A DNA stretch of 64,000 nt. Source: Neostapfia colusana. Its lineage: Eukaryota > Streptophyta > Magnoliopsida > Poales > Poaceae. Under the pieces are notes generated by a model. It saw nothing but the letters and a program-made list of their open reading frames with translations, was not told where the DNA came from and made no database searches. Of the stretch, positions 20,618 to 34,790 are shown one piece after another (within the stretch, counting starts at the first letter, position 1; each line of letters begins with the position of its first letter). Where the stretch lies: the NCBI GenBank assembly GCA_030760725.1, contig JASWHV010000012.1, forward strand, positions 47,647,652-47,711,651, given 5' to 3'. Made by a program: the position numbers and the translations under genes.

Positions 20618-23343
20618 AATAGTGTGTGGACCCGGAGGTCCCGACATTTCAGTATCTCGCTGAGGGGTGTTGTAATATGCAACGCCGGATAACACACGTA
20701 TGAAGACATCCATAAACAAAACAGCGGAAGCTACTTTTATTACATAACATGTTTTGAAACATAATTTACAGCAATGTACGGTTATAGCCTACACTCAGGG
20801 GCATAGACTAAGCAAAAGAGTTCATGTTCAGCCCGTGAACATGTCCTCACTAGCACACACACACGATCCCTTAACATGGCGGCGTACACGGCTCCCACTC
20901 GACGGTGGTACCCTCTGGGGGACCCATCTCTTCACCAGAAGCCTCCTCCTCTTTGTACCCACCTGCATAATGCTTCAACAACAAGGAGCACGAAGGCTCA
21001 GCAAGACTAACACGACGCCGCTAGAACATGAAACTCTACATGCTACAATTTAGGTGTACAATGGAAAGAAACTTTGCATAAAGACTTGCCTAATTACTTG
21101 AATCTTAATTTCAGGTTTTAGCCTCATGTAAAGTGGTAACCTTGTGCTAAGCAACATAGGAAGTCCACAATCAAACAAGAAATGCTTCCTCCCTATGTTT
21201 CCTGCCTGAGGTTGAAAAGAACTTTTATTTGCTCTAATCTAAAGCACATCATTAGCATTGCAATTATTACTTTAAAACAGCAAGATTAAATCCATGACAA
21301 CTATTCTTTTTCTCTACGTCATGGTACAGTGAACAAGTGGTACTCACTGACCGCGATGGACGGTGATTGCAATCGATCTACACCTGCAGGGTTCACCCTA
21401 AAAACACGTCATGTGCGCCCATACTCGATGTTGCCTACAGCAACCATCCCGGACGTCGTACTAGACAACCTTTCACCCGTTAACCAAGTGTTGAACCGGT
21501 CCTATCGTCCCGAGCAGGAGGTCCCTACGCGGAGCAACCACGTGCCCGCTAGCGGATTTACACCTTGCTGCTCTCAACAAACCGCTTTGGACGACAAGCA
21601 ATTCCTCAACATCTAGCTACCCGAATTACAGTGGTTTCCCGGTTCCCATAATGCCGGTATGTTTACAGTACAGTTCTAGCTCGTTCAATAGGGCCACACA
21701 CGGCTCGATCCTCAACCGACACAAGCAGAGCTATGGCTCATAGGCCCCCAAAGTCCTGCTATTCCTAACCTCTGCTTGGTATCCATTTCAAGTCATTTGG
21801 ATCATGATCTATCTCAATAACTGAGTGGTGTACCCCTAAGCCTATCCTCGCGAGTACTCCGACTACTCGACTTGTACCGAATCCTGTACCATTTGGAGCA
21901 TAGCAGTGGCTACTCGAAGTTCATATCCTAGACTCAAACTATCTGGTTTTCATGGTTATGCAATTGGGTTTTCAAACAAAGACTTAATGCACATACAAGT
22001 ATTAGACAATCTAGATTAAGGGTGAAAGGAAAACTTTATAAAACTGTGTTAATGCAAACTGGAGCTTGCCTTGCTGCGAGCCATCGACTAAAATCTCCTC
22101 CGGAGGGATACAAACCAGAATCTCCGGGGCTTCTTTGATTTCAGCGACTACACGAAATAAAATGAAGAATGCATGTCAAGTTTGAATGCAATTGTATTCA
22201 TTGAGAATGTAAAGACTCTAACTCGAGCTAGACAGCAGCACTTGGTCCGACATTTTCACAGTGGCTTTGTGAAGACCTAAACAGAAGAATGGCCAAGTTT
22301 CATTTGAATCAAAGCTCAATTGAGCCCTGTACAAATAAATGTATAAAAGGCCATTATTAGTGCTTCTAAAAATTTCTAGGGATTTTCATGAAGCAAATTT
22401 GTACTTTCGGGAAACTAGAATTTATAATGGTTCAAATGGAACTGGTTTAATGTAAATTGAAGAATCCTAGAGAAATTTGGGGATAAACAAGATTTAAGAA
22501 AATTCTGAAAATGTTTCTGGACACTTTCTATTTTCTCAGGGGCAGTTCATTTAGTCACACAATTAAGTGGACTTAATGAACTCGGATGGATCTGAAATTT
22601 GGCATGTGACTCAAGGATACTAAAATGAACATCCTGATCAAATTTGAGAATTTTATAAAAAGTGGATCTCCAGTGAAAATTCCTAACAGTTTAAAATTTA
22701 GGGATTTAATTCTGGAAAAAGAAAGATTTTCAAGGAATGAAATTGGTTCTGCTTGATAGTACTCAGAGAGAGGAATCCAACAAAATTTGTTTGACCAAAT
22801 GTGTACATTCCTACCGAAGGTTATGTGGGTTTGAAGTTTTGGAGGGAAATCTGGAAAAGAAAAAGAGAAAAGTTTAAATCTCTGCCAGCGGGGCCCACTG
22901 AACAGTTCCTTCTTCTTCCTCGCCGATGCCAGGGCGCGTGCCGTACAGCAGCGGTGGCGTGATCCGTTCTCAGCCAATTCCAGCTAATTCTGATAGCAGT
23001 TTCCTCCTACACGCTCCTTGGATCACAGCACACCCGCCGGGCAACTCCCCGGAGCTCGACATAGCCGGAAAACCGGTCGGCGACTGCGGCGGCGATGTTG
23101 AGCTCGGCTCCGACAGTGATCATGCGGCTTAGAGGCTAATACGATGAACGGAAGGGTCGTACATCACCACTAGGGTGTGTGGAATCTAATTCTACACCCA
23201 GCTTGAGCAGGGAACAAAGGCAAAGTGGACCTCGCCGGTGACCCGACTCGTTTTTACCGGCGCCGACGAAAACATGGTGCACTGCTTGCTGGATTGGTGG
23301 TTTCCTTGTTGGTTTGGCCCTAGGTGCTCGTGAAGTACCCTAG

Positions 23344-26300
23344 TGTAAAGGTCCCAAAAATATGAATACAAAGAAACTGAAGTTTAAAACAAATATTTGG
23401 TTTCATGTGAATGAAAATTGAAACTTGCTAAAACTTTGCACATGTGATGACGCACATGAGAGCTATCTCAACACAAGCTCAAATGTTTATTTGCATGCTT
23501 GGAACCAAGGTTGATTTAAAACCAAAGATGTGAAGTTATCATGTGCAAGAGAAAGTCTCATATCAGCTTTTGAACTCAATTTGTTCAATTCAAATTTCAA
23601 ATGAAGGCAACACAATGGAAATGCAAACTGTTGTGTTCAAACTCTCATTTGCAGCAGCTAAATTTAAAATCAGATTTCATATTTGAGTTCCTTAGGTCCG
23701 AATTAGTTGGGATGCAAAGTCTCATGAATTTTGGAGATGTTTTGCTATCCATTTTCCAAATGGACTTAAATTTGCAATGAATTCAAATACAAATTTGAAT
23801 TTGAATGAAACTTGCCCAATTATCCAATTACAGTTCGGATTTGAACTTACCACAATTGAATTTGATCATTTGCCAAATTTTGGAGATATTTTAGAGGGAT
23901 GAGGAGGGGCTGACTTGTGGGACCCACATGTCATTGGGGGGGGCAGTAGACTTGCAACCAAAGTCTGCTCCTCTGTTTCTCACTCGAGCAAGGCTGAAGC
24001 TCCCCGGGCGACACCAAGACACACCGAGGACACCTCCTCGTGGCCTCACTCACGCTGGCGAGATGCTTCCCGGCCTCGTCACCTCATGTTGTGCTCGTTT
24101 TGCCCATAAAACCGAGAACCGACATCTGTTTCTTCCTCTCTCTCTCGCACACACAAACGGAACACGCCGCCGCCACTTCGGTTGATCGGGAATCGATCGA
24201 GTTGCACCCGAACAAAGTCCCCTGAGTATCATAACCACAACGTGGTTCTTCCCTCTACCTTCTGGACGTGCCACCGACTGGGGTTCGGCAGCCCTACCCC
24301 GAGAACCCTTTTTTCCCGCGGTGGCCGAACAACAGCTGAAGGGGAGGCTCATGTGGGCAGCTCGACTGGGAGATTCTCACGCCTGAGCCCGAGCACCTTT
24401 GGACGCGCCAAGACCTCACGCTGCTCACCTCCAAAGCTTGGCTCGAGTGGTGGATCACCGCCGGCGAATTTCCGATTCTTCGTCCGGCCCGCGCAAAACA
24501 ACCTTCGGGTAAGGAAATTCCAAATTTCCGATCAATTCTTGCTTAGAGCTCACAAAACTAGGCACAAAAGAGCTGAACTAGGTAGGCAAACTTTCCTCTT
24601 TGCAACCCTAGCGTAGAAACCTCTCTAGCCGGCATAATTCAAGTTTTCCTAGCGGCAACAATGGCTAAAGCCGTCGGGCACACGGTGAGGACATAGTTAG
24701 AGCCATTCCCGGTCCCTTTTGCATACATGTTGAGCTTCATCAAGCTCCACTGGTGCTGTAGAACCAAAGTTCATCGAGTTTGGCGGGTTAGGGCGTCGGG
24801 TCGACGCCGCCGAAGTGAAGCCGAGCCGCGGCGTCATCGCGGGCTATGTTGGAGCCGTTGGCCCGGGGAAACACTTCCACCGTGTTCCTCGCGTGGATTA
24901 AGGGGCTGGCGGCGAGTTTAAGCACTGGAGGTGGCCGGGGAAGTGAGCCCCGGTGAGCTCCGGCGAGGGGCGGCGTAGGCGTGCGCGGGAGCTGTCTGAA
25001 GGTTGAACAAAGGATCGAGCCCGCTGTCAGCGATTGGAGAAATCCATTTGGGGTCTTCTGTAGCACCGGATCAACGTGTTACGACGCGCGAAAGATTTTG
25101 TAACCCCGTGTGTCCTTCTCCCAGAACATACCACGTCACCCCGGACCCCACCGTCAGACTTTAAACTTTTTTCCGAATTTATTTGAATTGCAGATTTCCA
25201 TCAAACTTTAGAAGGCCATATCTTTTGCTAGGAAACTCCAAATTTAGTGATTCAAATTGGATTAGGTTCAGATTAAAAAATTCTATCCAAATGTGCAACC
25301 CAATTTGTATTGAAGTCAATAATTAATTCTGCAAAATTCTTTGATTATTTTCAGTAAAAGAATTTTAGAGGGCGTTTGGTTCATCCAAAAATCCTCAACT
25401 TTTTCCAGAATAATCCTGTAAAATTTTGAGGTCATTTAGAGTTGATTTCATTAGGAGAATTCAGATTACAATTTGCTGTATTCAAATGAATACAAAAACT
25501 TTTCAGAAAAAGTCAAAAGTTGAAAAATCATTTCTGGGCAATTCTTAGCTACAAAAATACTAGGAAAATTCATGCAGGCTCTATGAACTATAATTAAAAT
25601 TTTAGTTCTCTAAGTTTTACATGAAAATGTGAGTTACTTCAGAATTAATTCCTTTTTGCTTAATTGCTTAAAGAATTGTTCTGAATAAACCACTCAGTGA
25701 AAAGTGCTAATTTTTGGTCCAGATGCTTTTATTGTGACAAGGAACTCACATGAAAAATTTCAGCTACATTGGAGCTCTGGATCATCACTTTTCTGTTTAT
25801 CCTTTTTAGGTGAATAAACCACAAGAAGGGAATAACCTTAACCTTTGATCACCATGGCTTAACCCAACTCCAACCACTAGCACCAGTGTCACTTTAAATT
25901 CTTAAACAGAGTTCCAGTTTCTAACTTGTCATTAGATATTGTTAGCAAAAGCTTTACAATTAAATACATATGCATTTCATATCGTATAGTCATCGACGTG
26001 GGAGATTGTGAAGCAAAAAGGAGTTGGATCAAGGAGTAAGGTGATCAAGCCTCAAGTGATCAGCACCACTAACTGATTGTATAATATAGTCACCTGCAAA
26101 ATAGGCAAGCCGCGGTTTGCATTCAAGCAATTTACTTTTCATATCTAGAGATCATAGCTATGAATTATTGATTGCATTAGGTCTAGATGATATTGAATAT
26201 CCAATTGCATGACCAGATTTAACCAAGAGAAAAAGGGTAGATTAGCACCACGTCGAATGGAATTAGGCTACGCTAAACGTTAGTTTGGAAGGACCGGTAG

Positions 26301-29300
26301 AAGTCGAGTAGTTGGAATCTACTCGCGAGTTTAGGGCTTGGTTTCATCGGAACGGGTTATGAATAGAAGTATTGAGGAAAATTCACAAGTGAAAAATTGA
26401 GACCGGGTAGGGAGATTGAGATGCAACAGGCTGCGGACCGTGCGTGCATAGCCCTGTCTGTGTCGGTTAAGGCCCGTCCATGCTTGGCCTTGTTGGACAA
26501 GTTTGAGTTGTGTACCGAGCGCATACTGGCTATATGGGACCCAGGAAACCGATGTACCTCGTGAGATCCACATGGGAACTTTTTTGATCGGCTTAGGCTT
26601 TCGGCAGGAGGTAACTCGCTCAAGAACATATCACTGCAGGTATGTACCTTGAGGGAGCTTGCTGTTCGGGTCGATGGGACCGCGTCCGGTGTGGGTCAAC
26701 ATGGGAAAGGTGGTTTCTTATGACATCGGTCGAGTTCGCTGCCGACAACTCAGAGATGGATGTATTTGTCTTGCAGTCCGGGCGTGTACTGGTTCGAAAC
26801 ACCGTCGCTCGCGGTTATATGAGCATACTTGCCCACTGCGTCTTGACGTAGTAAGAACTGAAGTGAATTACTTTGAATTTGATAAGGATTGTGCTCTAAA
26901 TTGCATTGCAACCATGCTTGAGTTAGAGATAGTGCCAATTAAACTTTACTTCACCTTGTGCAAGAAGCATCGTAACAAAACGTTTCTTGTTTGATTGTGG
27001 AGTTGCGATGCCTCTCGGCTCAAGGTATTTAAAATGAGGCTTAAAAATCTGAAAGTTAAGGATCAAATATAGGCGAGTCCTTTATGCAAATTCAACTACC
27101 CTTTTCAATCCGTCGTGCATGTAGAGTTTCTTGTTTAGAGGAGATGGATCAGTCTTGCTGAGCCTATGTGCTCACGCTTGCTATATGAGTGGTTTTGCAG
27201 GTTAACATCAATGCTATGAGGAGGTTTTCCGGTGAGACTCGGAGACTTCCGAGTCGTTTAACACATGGAGAACCAGCCGCTGCCGTATGTCTTCGTGTTG
27301 CTAGCGAGAAGGGTCCACGGGCTGGACATCTTCTCGAGTGCTTAGTAGATAATAAACATGAGATAAACTAGTCTTCCGCTTTAGCTATTTGATGTAAATT
27401 ATTTACAATTAACACTTGTAAGCTTCAGCTTTTAATTTATGTGATACATTTTCCTTATATGTGTGCTATTGGGTGTCGCATATCACGGCACCACCCAATG
27501 CGATTCTGTCGCACCCGGTTTCTCCGAAGAACAACCGAGTGAATATCACATGTATGCCAGGATCATTTTCTCATACATGTGATGACAAATAGTGAAGCAT
27601 CATTTATTACAAGCCAGGTGTCGAATATAAATATGTCTTACAAAGCATACGTCTCGATGGACAATAATAAGTTCATAACATGTACATAAACTAGCAGCGG
27701 AATATTATTCTCGTGGGCTCCATCACAGGTGTTGCCCGGGGGACTCCATGAACCTAGAAACCTTCTTCGGGTCCAAAGTATTGATCATTAAACACCACAT
27801 CATTCTCTTGACCTGAGCAGCAATATAAACCAACAAATATGCAAGGTTGAGTACCGTTGGTACTCGGCAAGTGTGGGAAAGTTATGTCATGCATGGCTAG
27901 AATAAGGAGAGGTTGAACAAATGGTTGAAGCACTACGCAATTATTGCCTACCACCTTAGCTTATTAAGCATTTACATTACTACATAGGTGAAATGATCCC
28001 AATCTCCCATCCCATCATCATAATCAAATAACCATAACATCATTTCCAATGTTAAGCTCCCCGCTTAACATCCTCAACTTCCAAATCCATCATCCTCTAA
28101 TCATGAATAAGTCCAAGCCGCTCTTGACCGTGAGCACGGCTGTCATGACAGTTTTGACTCTGCAGAGTTTGCACCACTGTACCCACATGTAGTGATTTCA
28201 TCCCCCGTTGCCGGGTGGACTAAAAGAACCTCCATTATGCCAGTGGTCATGAACAACATTCACACTTCCCAGGTGTGTAGCCAGGAGATCACTACGAAGC
28301 CTTTACAAAGGGATTCCCGACGAGCGTGGGCCCACTGAGGTTTCACCCCTAACAGCATACAAGAGGCTCCAACCCCGCTGCAGTGGCCCCCTCTTGAGCA
28401 TTGCGGTTCATACGGTAGTCCAGCTGACACCTATTCCCTGCACCATCCAACACACCCATACTACGCTGGGGATACACCTAATTAATTGGCCAAGCTGCCC
28501 CATCTCAGCATGTGGTTGGCACGGTAAAGCCAGGTTACATGCTCCATGAACCGGTCCTTAGGATCCAGGCAAGTACTAAATACAAACCCGAGTCTCGTGC
28601 ACCCAGCACCAACCAAATCATCCAACTTGCCTCGATCCCTACCTCTACATAACTCATAATATCTCATTCAAGAGTAAGGTAAATAAATTGATGATCTCAT
28701 ATCCCAATTATCCTATTCTAAGCATGGCTAAGCATAAGCATAATAATAAATGACATGATAAAATAAATCCCAACCCAAGCTACAAGGAAACAAGATAATG
28801 CAATTCTAGGGAAACTTCCTAGCATGGGTTTCATATTTCAATTGACAATGCAAATAATTCTATCTACACATCCTAGTATAGGATCAAAGTGGTCAAGGAC
28901 ACTTGCCTTCTTCCTGCTGCTCTGGGAATGAAAAGTCTTGTTCTTGGAAGGGAAGAACTTGCTCTGGGGCAGGTTCTACTCATACCATCACACATAGCAA
29001 AAGAAAACAACAATCCATAAGACATAGTTCACACTTTCACTTCATACAAACCACACATTCACACCTATGAAAGTCATTCACACTTCTAAGGGTTGTGGTT
29101 ACTCTATGTGTGTTGATTTTTGGCCTACATGCACTTTTAAACATATGTATATTATTTCTAACTTTTGTATTCAGATTTCTGTTTGCACACTATATATAAA
29201 TTCCCAATTTAAACAAATTCTTTAATACCCTCTTTAGCTACCAAGAGTGCATGCAATGTAATTTCCTACTATAAATGGGTTTTCATACCGTCTACCAACC

Positions 29301-30949
29301 CTAAACTGAATTCTTTGGATTTTGGAAACTTCATTTATCATTTTCTAGTTATTCATATCTATCTTGCTATATTTTCAGATTTATTTCCTATGCCTAAATG
29401 TGAACTTTATTATGAAAATGTAAGACACCTCATCTAAACAGAATAGGTTTTGGTCTAAAATATTAAATCATATATTTTTGAACTTCTCTTCTGATGTTAA
29501 CTAATTTAAATCTATTTTATCAATTTCCAGAATTATTCTCTAACTTAAAATGTGTCCCTATAACTAATAAATGTGAATAATCAATTAGACAGATTCATTT
29601 CAGCCAAAAATCTATTTTTATCTCACTCCAAAGTTTTCCAAGTGCTAGGAAAGTTTAAATTTGAATTTACAATGTGTTTGTCCCATCTTTTAAATTTTAA
29701 ATACTAATCACATATTCAAATTCCTAAATTTAATATCACATAGGGTTAAAAAGGTAAACTCACCCCACTACAGGGTCTACTATATTATTTCATAAATTTC
29801 CAGGGGTCTAACTACACATAACAGAGGGGTTTTCCTAATTTTTATTAAGTCCAGGGGCTAAAACTGATTTTTAATTGAATTTACATGAATTTCTAAAGTT
29901 CCAGGGGCTAGATCAGAAGTTTCCAGGGCTAGCTCGTATTTTCTGAGGACCCCAGGGGGTAGCGCGTAAGAATCCCGGTCTTTATAATGCGGGGCTGACG
30001 TGGACCGTCTGATTTAAAACAGACGGGTGAGATTATAACGTCGAACCGGTACGCGGGGATTTAAATTCTACCGTGCGATTTAAAATAGACGGCCCTCAAG
30101 CGACCACGTCGCTCTGATCGAGCGTGGGCGGCGGGAGGCGGCGATCTCACCAGAAAACTTCAGATCTTCATCAATTCTTCCTAAAACTGGGATTTCATGG
30201 CATAGATCGGTAGAGGGGAGGTCGGGGATCTCACCTCGGGGTTTTTCTTGAGCTCGGAGGTCCTGGAAGGCGGTCGGCGACGAGGTCCGAGGTGAATTCA
30301 CGGCGATGCTCGTCGGCGCTGTGTTTGAAGCGCAAACCCCAGAGTTTTCTGCACCTGCGTGATTCCCCGGAGGGGGTGGATCAAGATCAGCGCGTTAGAT
30401 CAGAAATCCCGAGCGAAGACCGAGAGAAATTGGCCGGAGAAACTCTGGTTCTCACCGGGAGGAAAAATGGCTGATCGTGGGGGAAAAACGGGGTGATGCC
30501 GGCGTTTTTATAGACGAGGGAGGGCGGCGGGTTTGTTTAGATCGAGTTTGAGTCGTCTGGGACCGGGAGTCGGGCTGAGGGACGCGGAATTCCGGGTTGG
30601 TTACGATCGCGCGCGCGCGGAAGAGTCCGGCGGTTGGCGCGAGCGGGAGGTCGGGGATGACAGGCGGGCCCCGCATGTCAGTGAGAGGGAGAGGGGGCAC
30701 GCGGCTGCGGGCTGGCGCGGGGGTGGGTGGGCCGGCTGGTGGGTTTCGGCCCACTGGTCGGGGGGTTTGTTTTTTTCTTTTTCTTTTTCTTTTCTGTTTT
30801 GAGTTGAATTTGAATTCCAATTTGAATTTGAATTTCTGCACCACATGCAATACGTCCAAAAAATTTTTAAATTCCCCTCTTAACAGGTTTTGGGGTGTTA
30901 CAGATTCCTGGGCGAGCGGCACAGCCCGGTCGAGGGTCGGACCCTCACA
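23344..30949 (+). repeat. Chromovirus E 5' LTR (split by solo LTR F)
   Basis: LTR sequence is 23344-27506 and 30908-30949, starting TGTAAAGG and ending GGGTCGGACCCTCACA. The two parts match 38105-42343 end to end. The junction is at the gattc duplication of solo LTR F. Confidence 0.93.
27507..30902 (-). mobile_element. Solo LTR F (3.4 kb) inside the 5' LTR of E
   Basis: On the minus strand it starts TGTAACACCCC and ends CCGGGTGCGACA, with an exact gattc duplication (27502-27506, 30903-30907). No retroviral gene lies inside. GC-rich DNA near 30290-30750 with many short ORFs is the promoter-proximal part of the LTR. It shares a general layout with solo LTR G (for example similar words at 27840 and 43850) and is probably a related gypsy family. 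Confidence 0.88.
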
Positions 30950-30952
30950 GCA

Positions 30953-30967
30953 TGGTATCAGGGCCGC
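30953..30967 (+). other. Chromovirus E primer-binding site
   Basis: TGGTATCAGGGCCGC follows the 5' LTR after three bases. It matches the initiator-methionine tRNA site except for G in place of A in the middle. Confidence 0.8.
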
Positions 30968-33550
30968 ATTGGGAATAGCTCATGGAATAAGCATCGTATT
31001 ATGACAAAAACTTGGGATATGGTGAGGAAACGGTATTAGGCCAACATAAGGACTACTATATTAGCCTTATATGAAGGTGGCAACCTAACTTATGTGCTAT
31101 GTCAAAAAATCATGCATCTCGGGGCGTTCTATGTCTTGGGGGTGCATGTATGCGCTGTCCATCAGTGCGCACAAGCTGAAGGGTGGAGCCTCACGGGTGG
31201 CAGGTAACCCTGCCAGCATTGGTATCCTCTACGACTCTTCATGTCGTTTGGGGTATTCGAGCAACGCCCTTCCCTGGCGTGCTATAGGAAAGTAGGGAAG
31301 ACCCCGTCATGTGGTTAGTAAAGTGAACACGTAGCTCAAGGTGTGTTTGGCTTGAGAACAACCATGCGAGTGACGACGGGCTGTTGTATGGAGCTGTATT
31401 GGGACCAGGTTCAATGTGTAGCCGAACCTGATGATTGTGTGTGACTTATGCAGATATTAATCACGAAAACCGTAGTACGAGTAGAACACGTTTGCGAGTG
31501 ACCGTTTTAGTGCCAGGTTAGGTTTTTCTTTTGTGAGGCAACGTAGTACCGACATGTCTCTTACGGTGCATCGACACCGTACTAAATTTAATAACCTCTT
31601 CCCTATGAAGAAATAATTCATGAACTAACTTTCAACTAAAAATGGAAGTTTGAAACAAATATTAGTTACTGAACTCTTATTTTGAGCTAAGATTCAAATG
31701 AGAGAATGACTAGGCTTCAAAAGTTTCAAAAACAGAGTGCTCTATTTCTGGCAGGAATTCTTGCTAGATTTTGACAGAGCATAACTCTGAGTATATTTAA
31801 CCATTAGAGGTGTATGATACAGTTATGGAAATATTTTTAAGTTCTCTACAACTTCTCTGTAGACTTCCAGAGCAAAATCACAAGCTAAATTGGTGGAAAG
31901 TCTAGTTGAAGGTAAACTGTCCAGAACCAGGACAGGAGCAAAGACCTCTCTGGATATTTCTGTATTTTAGCCATAACTCTCTGTAGAAAAATCCCTAAGG
32001 ATCCTATGATATACCACGACCACGTGACTGGGCTTTCCCCCACGACCAGCACCTACCACCGTCAAGCTACCCGTCCCGCGACCAGTACCACCGAAGCCAC
32101 GACCAGAAACACCTACTCCCATTTCTATGGATATGAAACCTAGTTTGGGTTTCATATCTAGCCTACCTCAAAGGTGCTTGAGACGAAGACTTTGTCGTTG
32201 TTGTAGATAAAAAGATTTAAAAGTAACAAATTATAAGAAAACTAAGATCTTGTCACATGAATTACTATTTTTCATGTAGTCATATCATGTGCTAAGTCTC
32301 TAGATACATTTTAATTCTTTAAATCTTTTTTTATTACCTTCTCAACCTAAGAGGTAGATAAAATATTAGAAAGAATAGAAAACAACAATTTATGTTAACA
32401 GTGGCATACACCTATTGGTGCGACTCCAGTAAATCATGAGCAGATCAAAGCACGGTACCAGAAACTCATGAAACTTTGGCTGGCATCCATACAAGACTAC
32501 AAACGAATCAGACAGCCCATTTTCATCTGGTAGGTCTTCTTACTTATGATGCCTGGAACTTTAACTAGAACTGGGCATTACTCAACCAAAACAATTAGAG
32601 AACTAGTTATTCCCGTCTGTTTCTTCGAGAAATGTTCATTGAGATCCTATCCATATTAATGCACCACTTAATAATCACATCTTTGATGTATGTGCCAGGT
32701 CTCATTATCTAAATGCATGAAATAAAAATACTTACGACTTCAGGGTTCTCTCTCCTTTACGAAATAGAGGTGAACTTCGACTTTACTACTTTCCAGCCAA
32801 CGCACTCTAGTCAAATTGAAGGAAATTGTTTGGCCCTGCAATCTATCACAATTTTTAGATGCTCTATAATTATAGATACCAAGAAAACATGATTATCTGT
32901 CAGGCGATCTACGATCAAGGTACGAGGAATTATGCTCGATCTTCTCCTGGTTCAGAATTGGCCCGTCCCGTGTGGAAAATGCCCCCCTTACGGCACGGCT
33001 TAGTCAGTTATTTTCTTTTGTCAGAGTGGATTCGGACCGCCACTTCTCTGAAAGCATGGTTCTTGCCTCCCTGTCTCCTCCCTCCTTGGAGCTCGTGGAA
33101 AGGTTATGAGATATGCAATATTGTTATAGTTCAAAGTTTTCTCAGACTCATATTGTATGTGCTTATACAAGTGTGACAAAATATAGCCACATATAAAGGA
33201 GATCCTGGCAAAATTTTAGCCAAGAATTCTGTCAACTTTGGAAAATCATAACTTTTGATCCAGAAATGATCTGGAGGCATATGAATACTCGCTGGAAATA
33301 TATTGAAGTTAACTTTAACTTTGGTATTCAACTTGAGATAAGAAAAGGCTGTTAACTGGATCAAAATCTGGATTAAGTGCAAACTGGTCTGTCTGTACAG
33401 AAAAGCTGACTAGTTATGCATACTTTAAGGATTTATATAAACATGAATTTTTTTACTGCTTTCATAAAGTTTTGACATATTCATGTTTTCATTATCTTCC
33501 CATACTGCTGAGTTCATGTTTGACTCATCTTGAAATGTAATTTTTGCAGT
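30968..33550 (+). other. Chromovirus E untranslated leader (2.6 kb)
   Basis: No convincing gene. Long leaders are usual in this clade. The part from about 32000 to 32960 looks different: it has a minus-strand Gly/Arg-rich ORF (31967-32155) and could be a small foreign insertion, but no clear duplication was found. Confidence 0.6.
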
Positions 33551-34730
33551 ATGGTTCGTATGCGTTCTTCGAGTAAGCCCGGAAGTTCTCGCCGAGGCGG
33601 TGATGATTCAATTCCACCGTTGGAACCACCATCCACGGGATGGATGGATCTTATGACTCGAGTTGTAGAGTCTAACCAGGAGAACACCAGGCTACTCCAA
33701 GAAGCAACTAAAGAGAACACACGATTACTCCAAGCCTTGGTACAACAAGGCATACTTCAACACACGCAACAAGTCGTTCCACCTCGGAATGCTTATCTGG
33801 AATTCTTGGCAACTCAACCGCCAATCTTTACGGAAGCTACCAAACCCGTGGAAGCGGATCAGTGGCTTCGTGTCATGGAGTCCAAATTTGGAGTATTCAA
33901 GTGTGACGAATATCAGAAGACTGTGGTTGCTGCTCAACAACTTCATGGAGCCGCCGGTAACTGGTGGGTTGAACATCTTGCCACTATTCTGGAAGGCCAT
34001 CAAGTAACATGGAGTGAGTTCTGTGAAGCCTTTCGTGCTCGTCACATACCAATAGGAATTATCAAGACAAAGCGGAAGGAATTTTTGAAATTGAAGCAAG
34101 GGGACATGAGTGTCCTTGAGTATGTCAAAAGGTTTAACCATTTGGCTCAATACGCTCCCAAATATGTGGCGATAGAAGAGACACGGTGTGATTTATTCTG
34201 CTATAGCTTGAGTGCCATATTACAGGAGAAATTGACCGTGTTCAACAAAGGCAATTACGCTAACATGGTCAATGTGACTCTCATACAAGAAAAGCCGACA
34301 CTCGATTGGCAAGCAGAGAAAAGAAAAATGAGTGATATCGCGCATACCAGCACAAGTTATGTGCCCCAAAAATACCGTTTGGTGTACCGAACGCCATCCG
34401 GTGAAATATGGAGGCCACCTGTACGATCAACTCCTCAAAGGTTGATTGCTGGTCAAGTACCACAACTTGCACCACCTCCACAGTAGCAGCATCAGACGGT
34501 GGTTTGTGCTCCATCGCTGCAGCCATGTGTACCTAGCATCCAACCGCAAGTCAGCGAAGAACCGGAGAGATATCTGTGTTTCACTTGTCGTCGTATGGGC
34601 CATTATGCTAGGTATTGTCTGGAGGGAAATCAAGGCTGCGGGTCATCATATTTGCAATATCAGACCCGTACTTAAATCTGCAGAAAAGAGGGCAGACAAG
34701 GGGCAGTATTCACTACATAGTAATTGATGA
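33551..34730 (+). pseudogene. Chromovirus E gag
   Basis: The chosen start is the ATG at 33551 (MVRMRSSSK), just after a T-rich stretch. An in-frame ATG lies 21 bases upstream. The capsid segment has FLATQPPIFTEA, DQWLRVMESKFGVF and a W-rich core GAAGNWWVEHL. It continues with SWEFCEAFRARHIP-like words and FLKLKQGDMSVLEYVKRFNHL, all typical of Ty3/gypsy gag. A TAG at 34484 interrupts the frame, which then continues into a CCHC zinc knuckle (YLCFTCRRMGHYARYCL) near 34570-34620. Gag coats the genomic RNA; the knuckle binds it. Confidence 0.92.
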
Positions 34731-34790
34731 TGTTCCAGAAGGGGAAGCTATGTTAGGAGGGATGTTTTCTCTGAATAAGCTACCATTTTA

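Noticed and set aside
30452..31004. Overlapping ORFs on both strands in GC-rich DNA
   Set aside because: They lie in the promoter-proximal part of solo LTR F and cross its boundary at 30902; no family motif.
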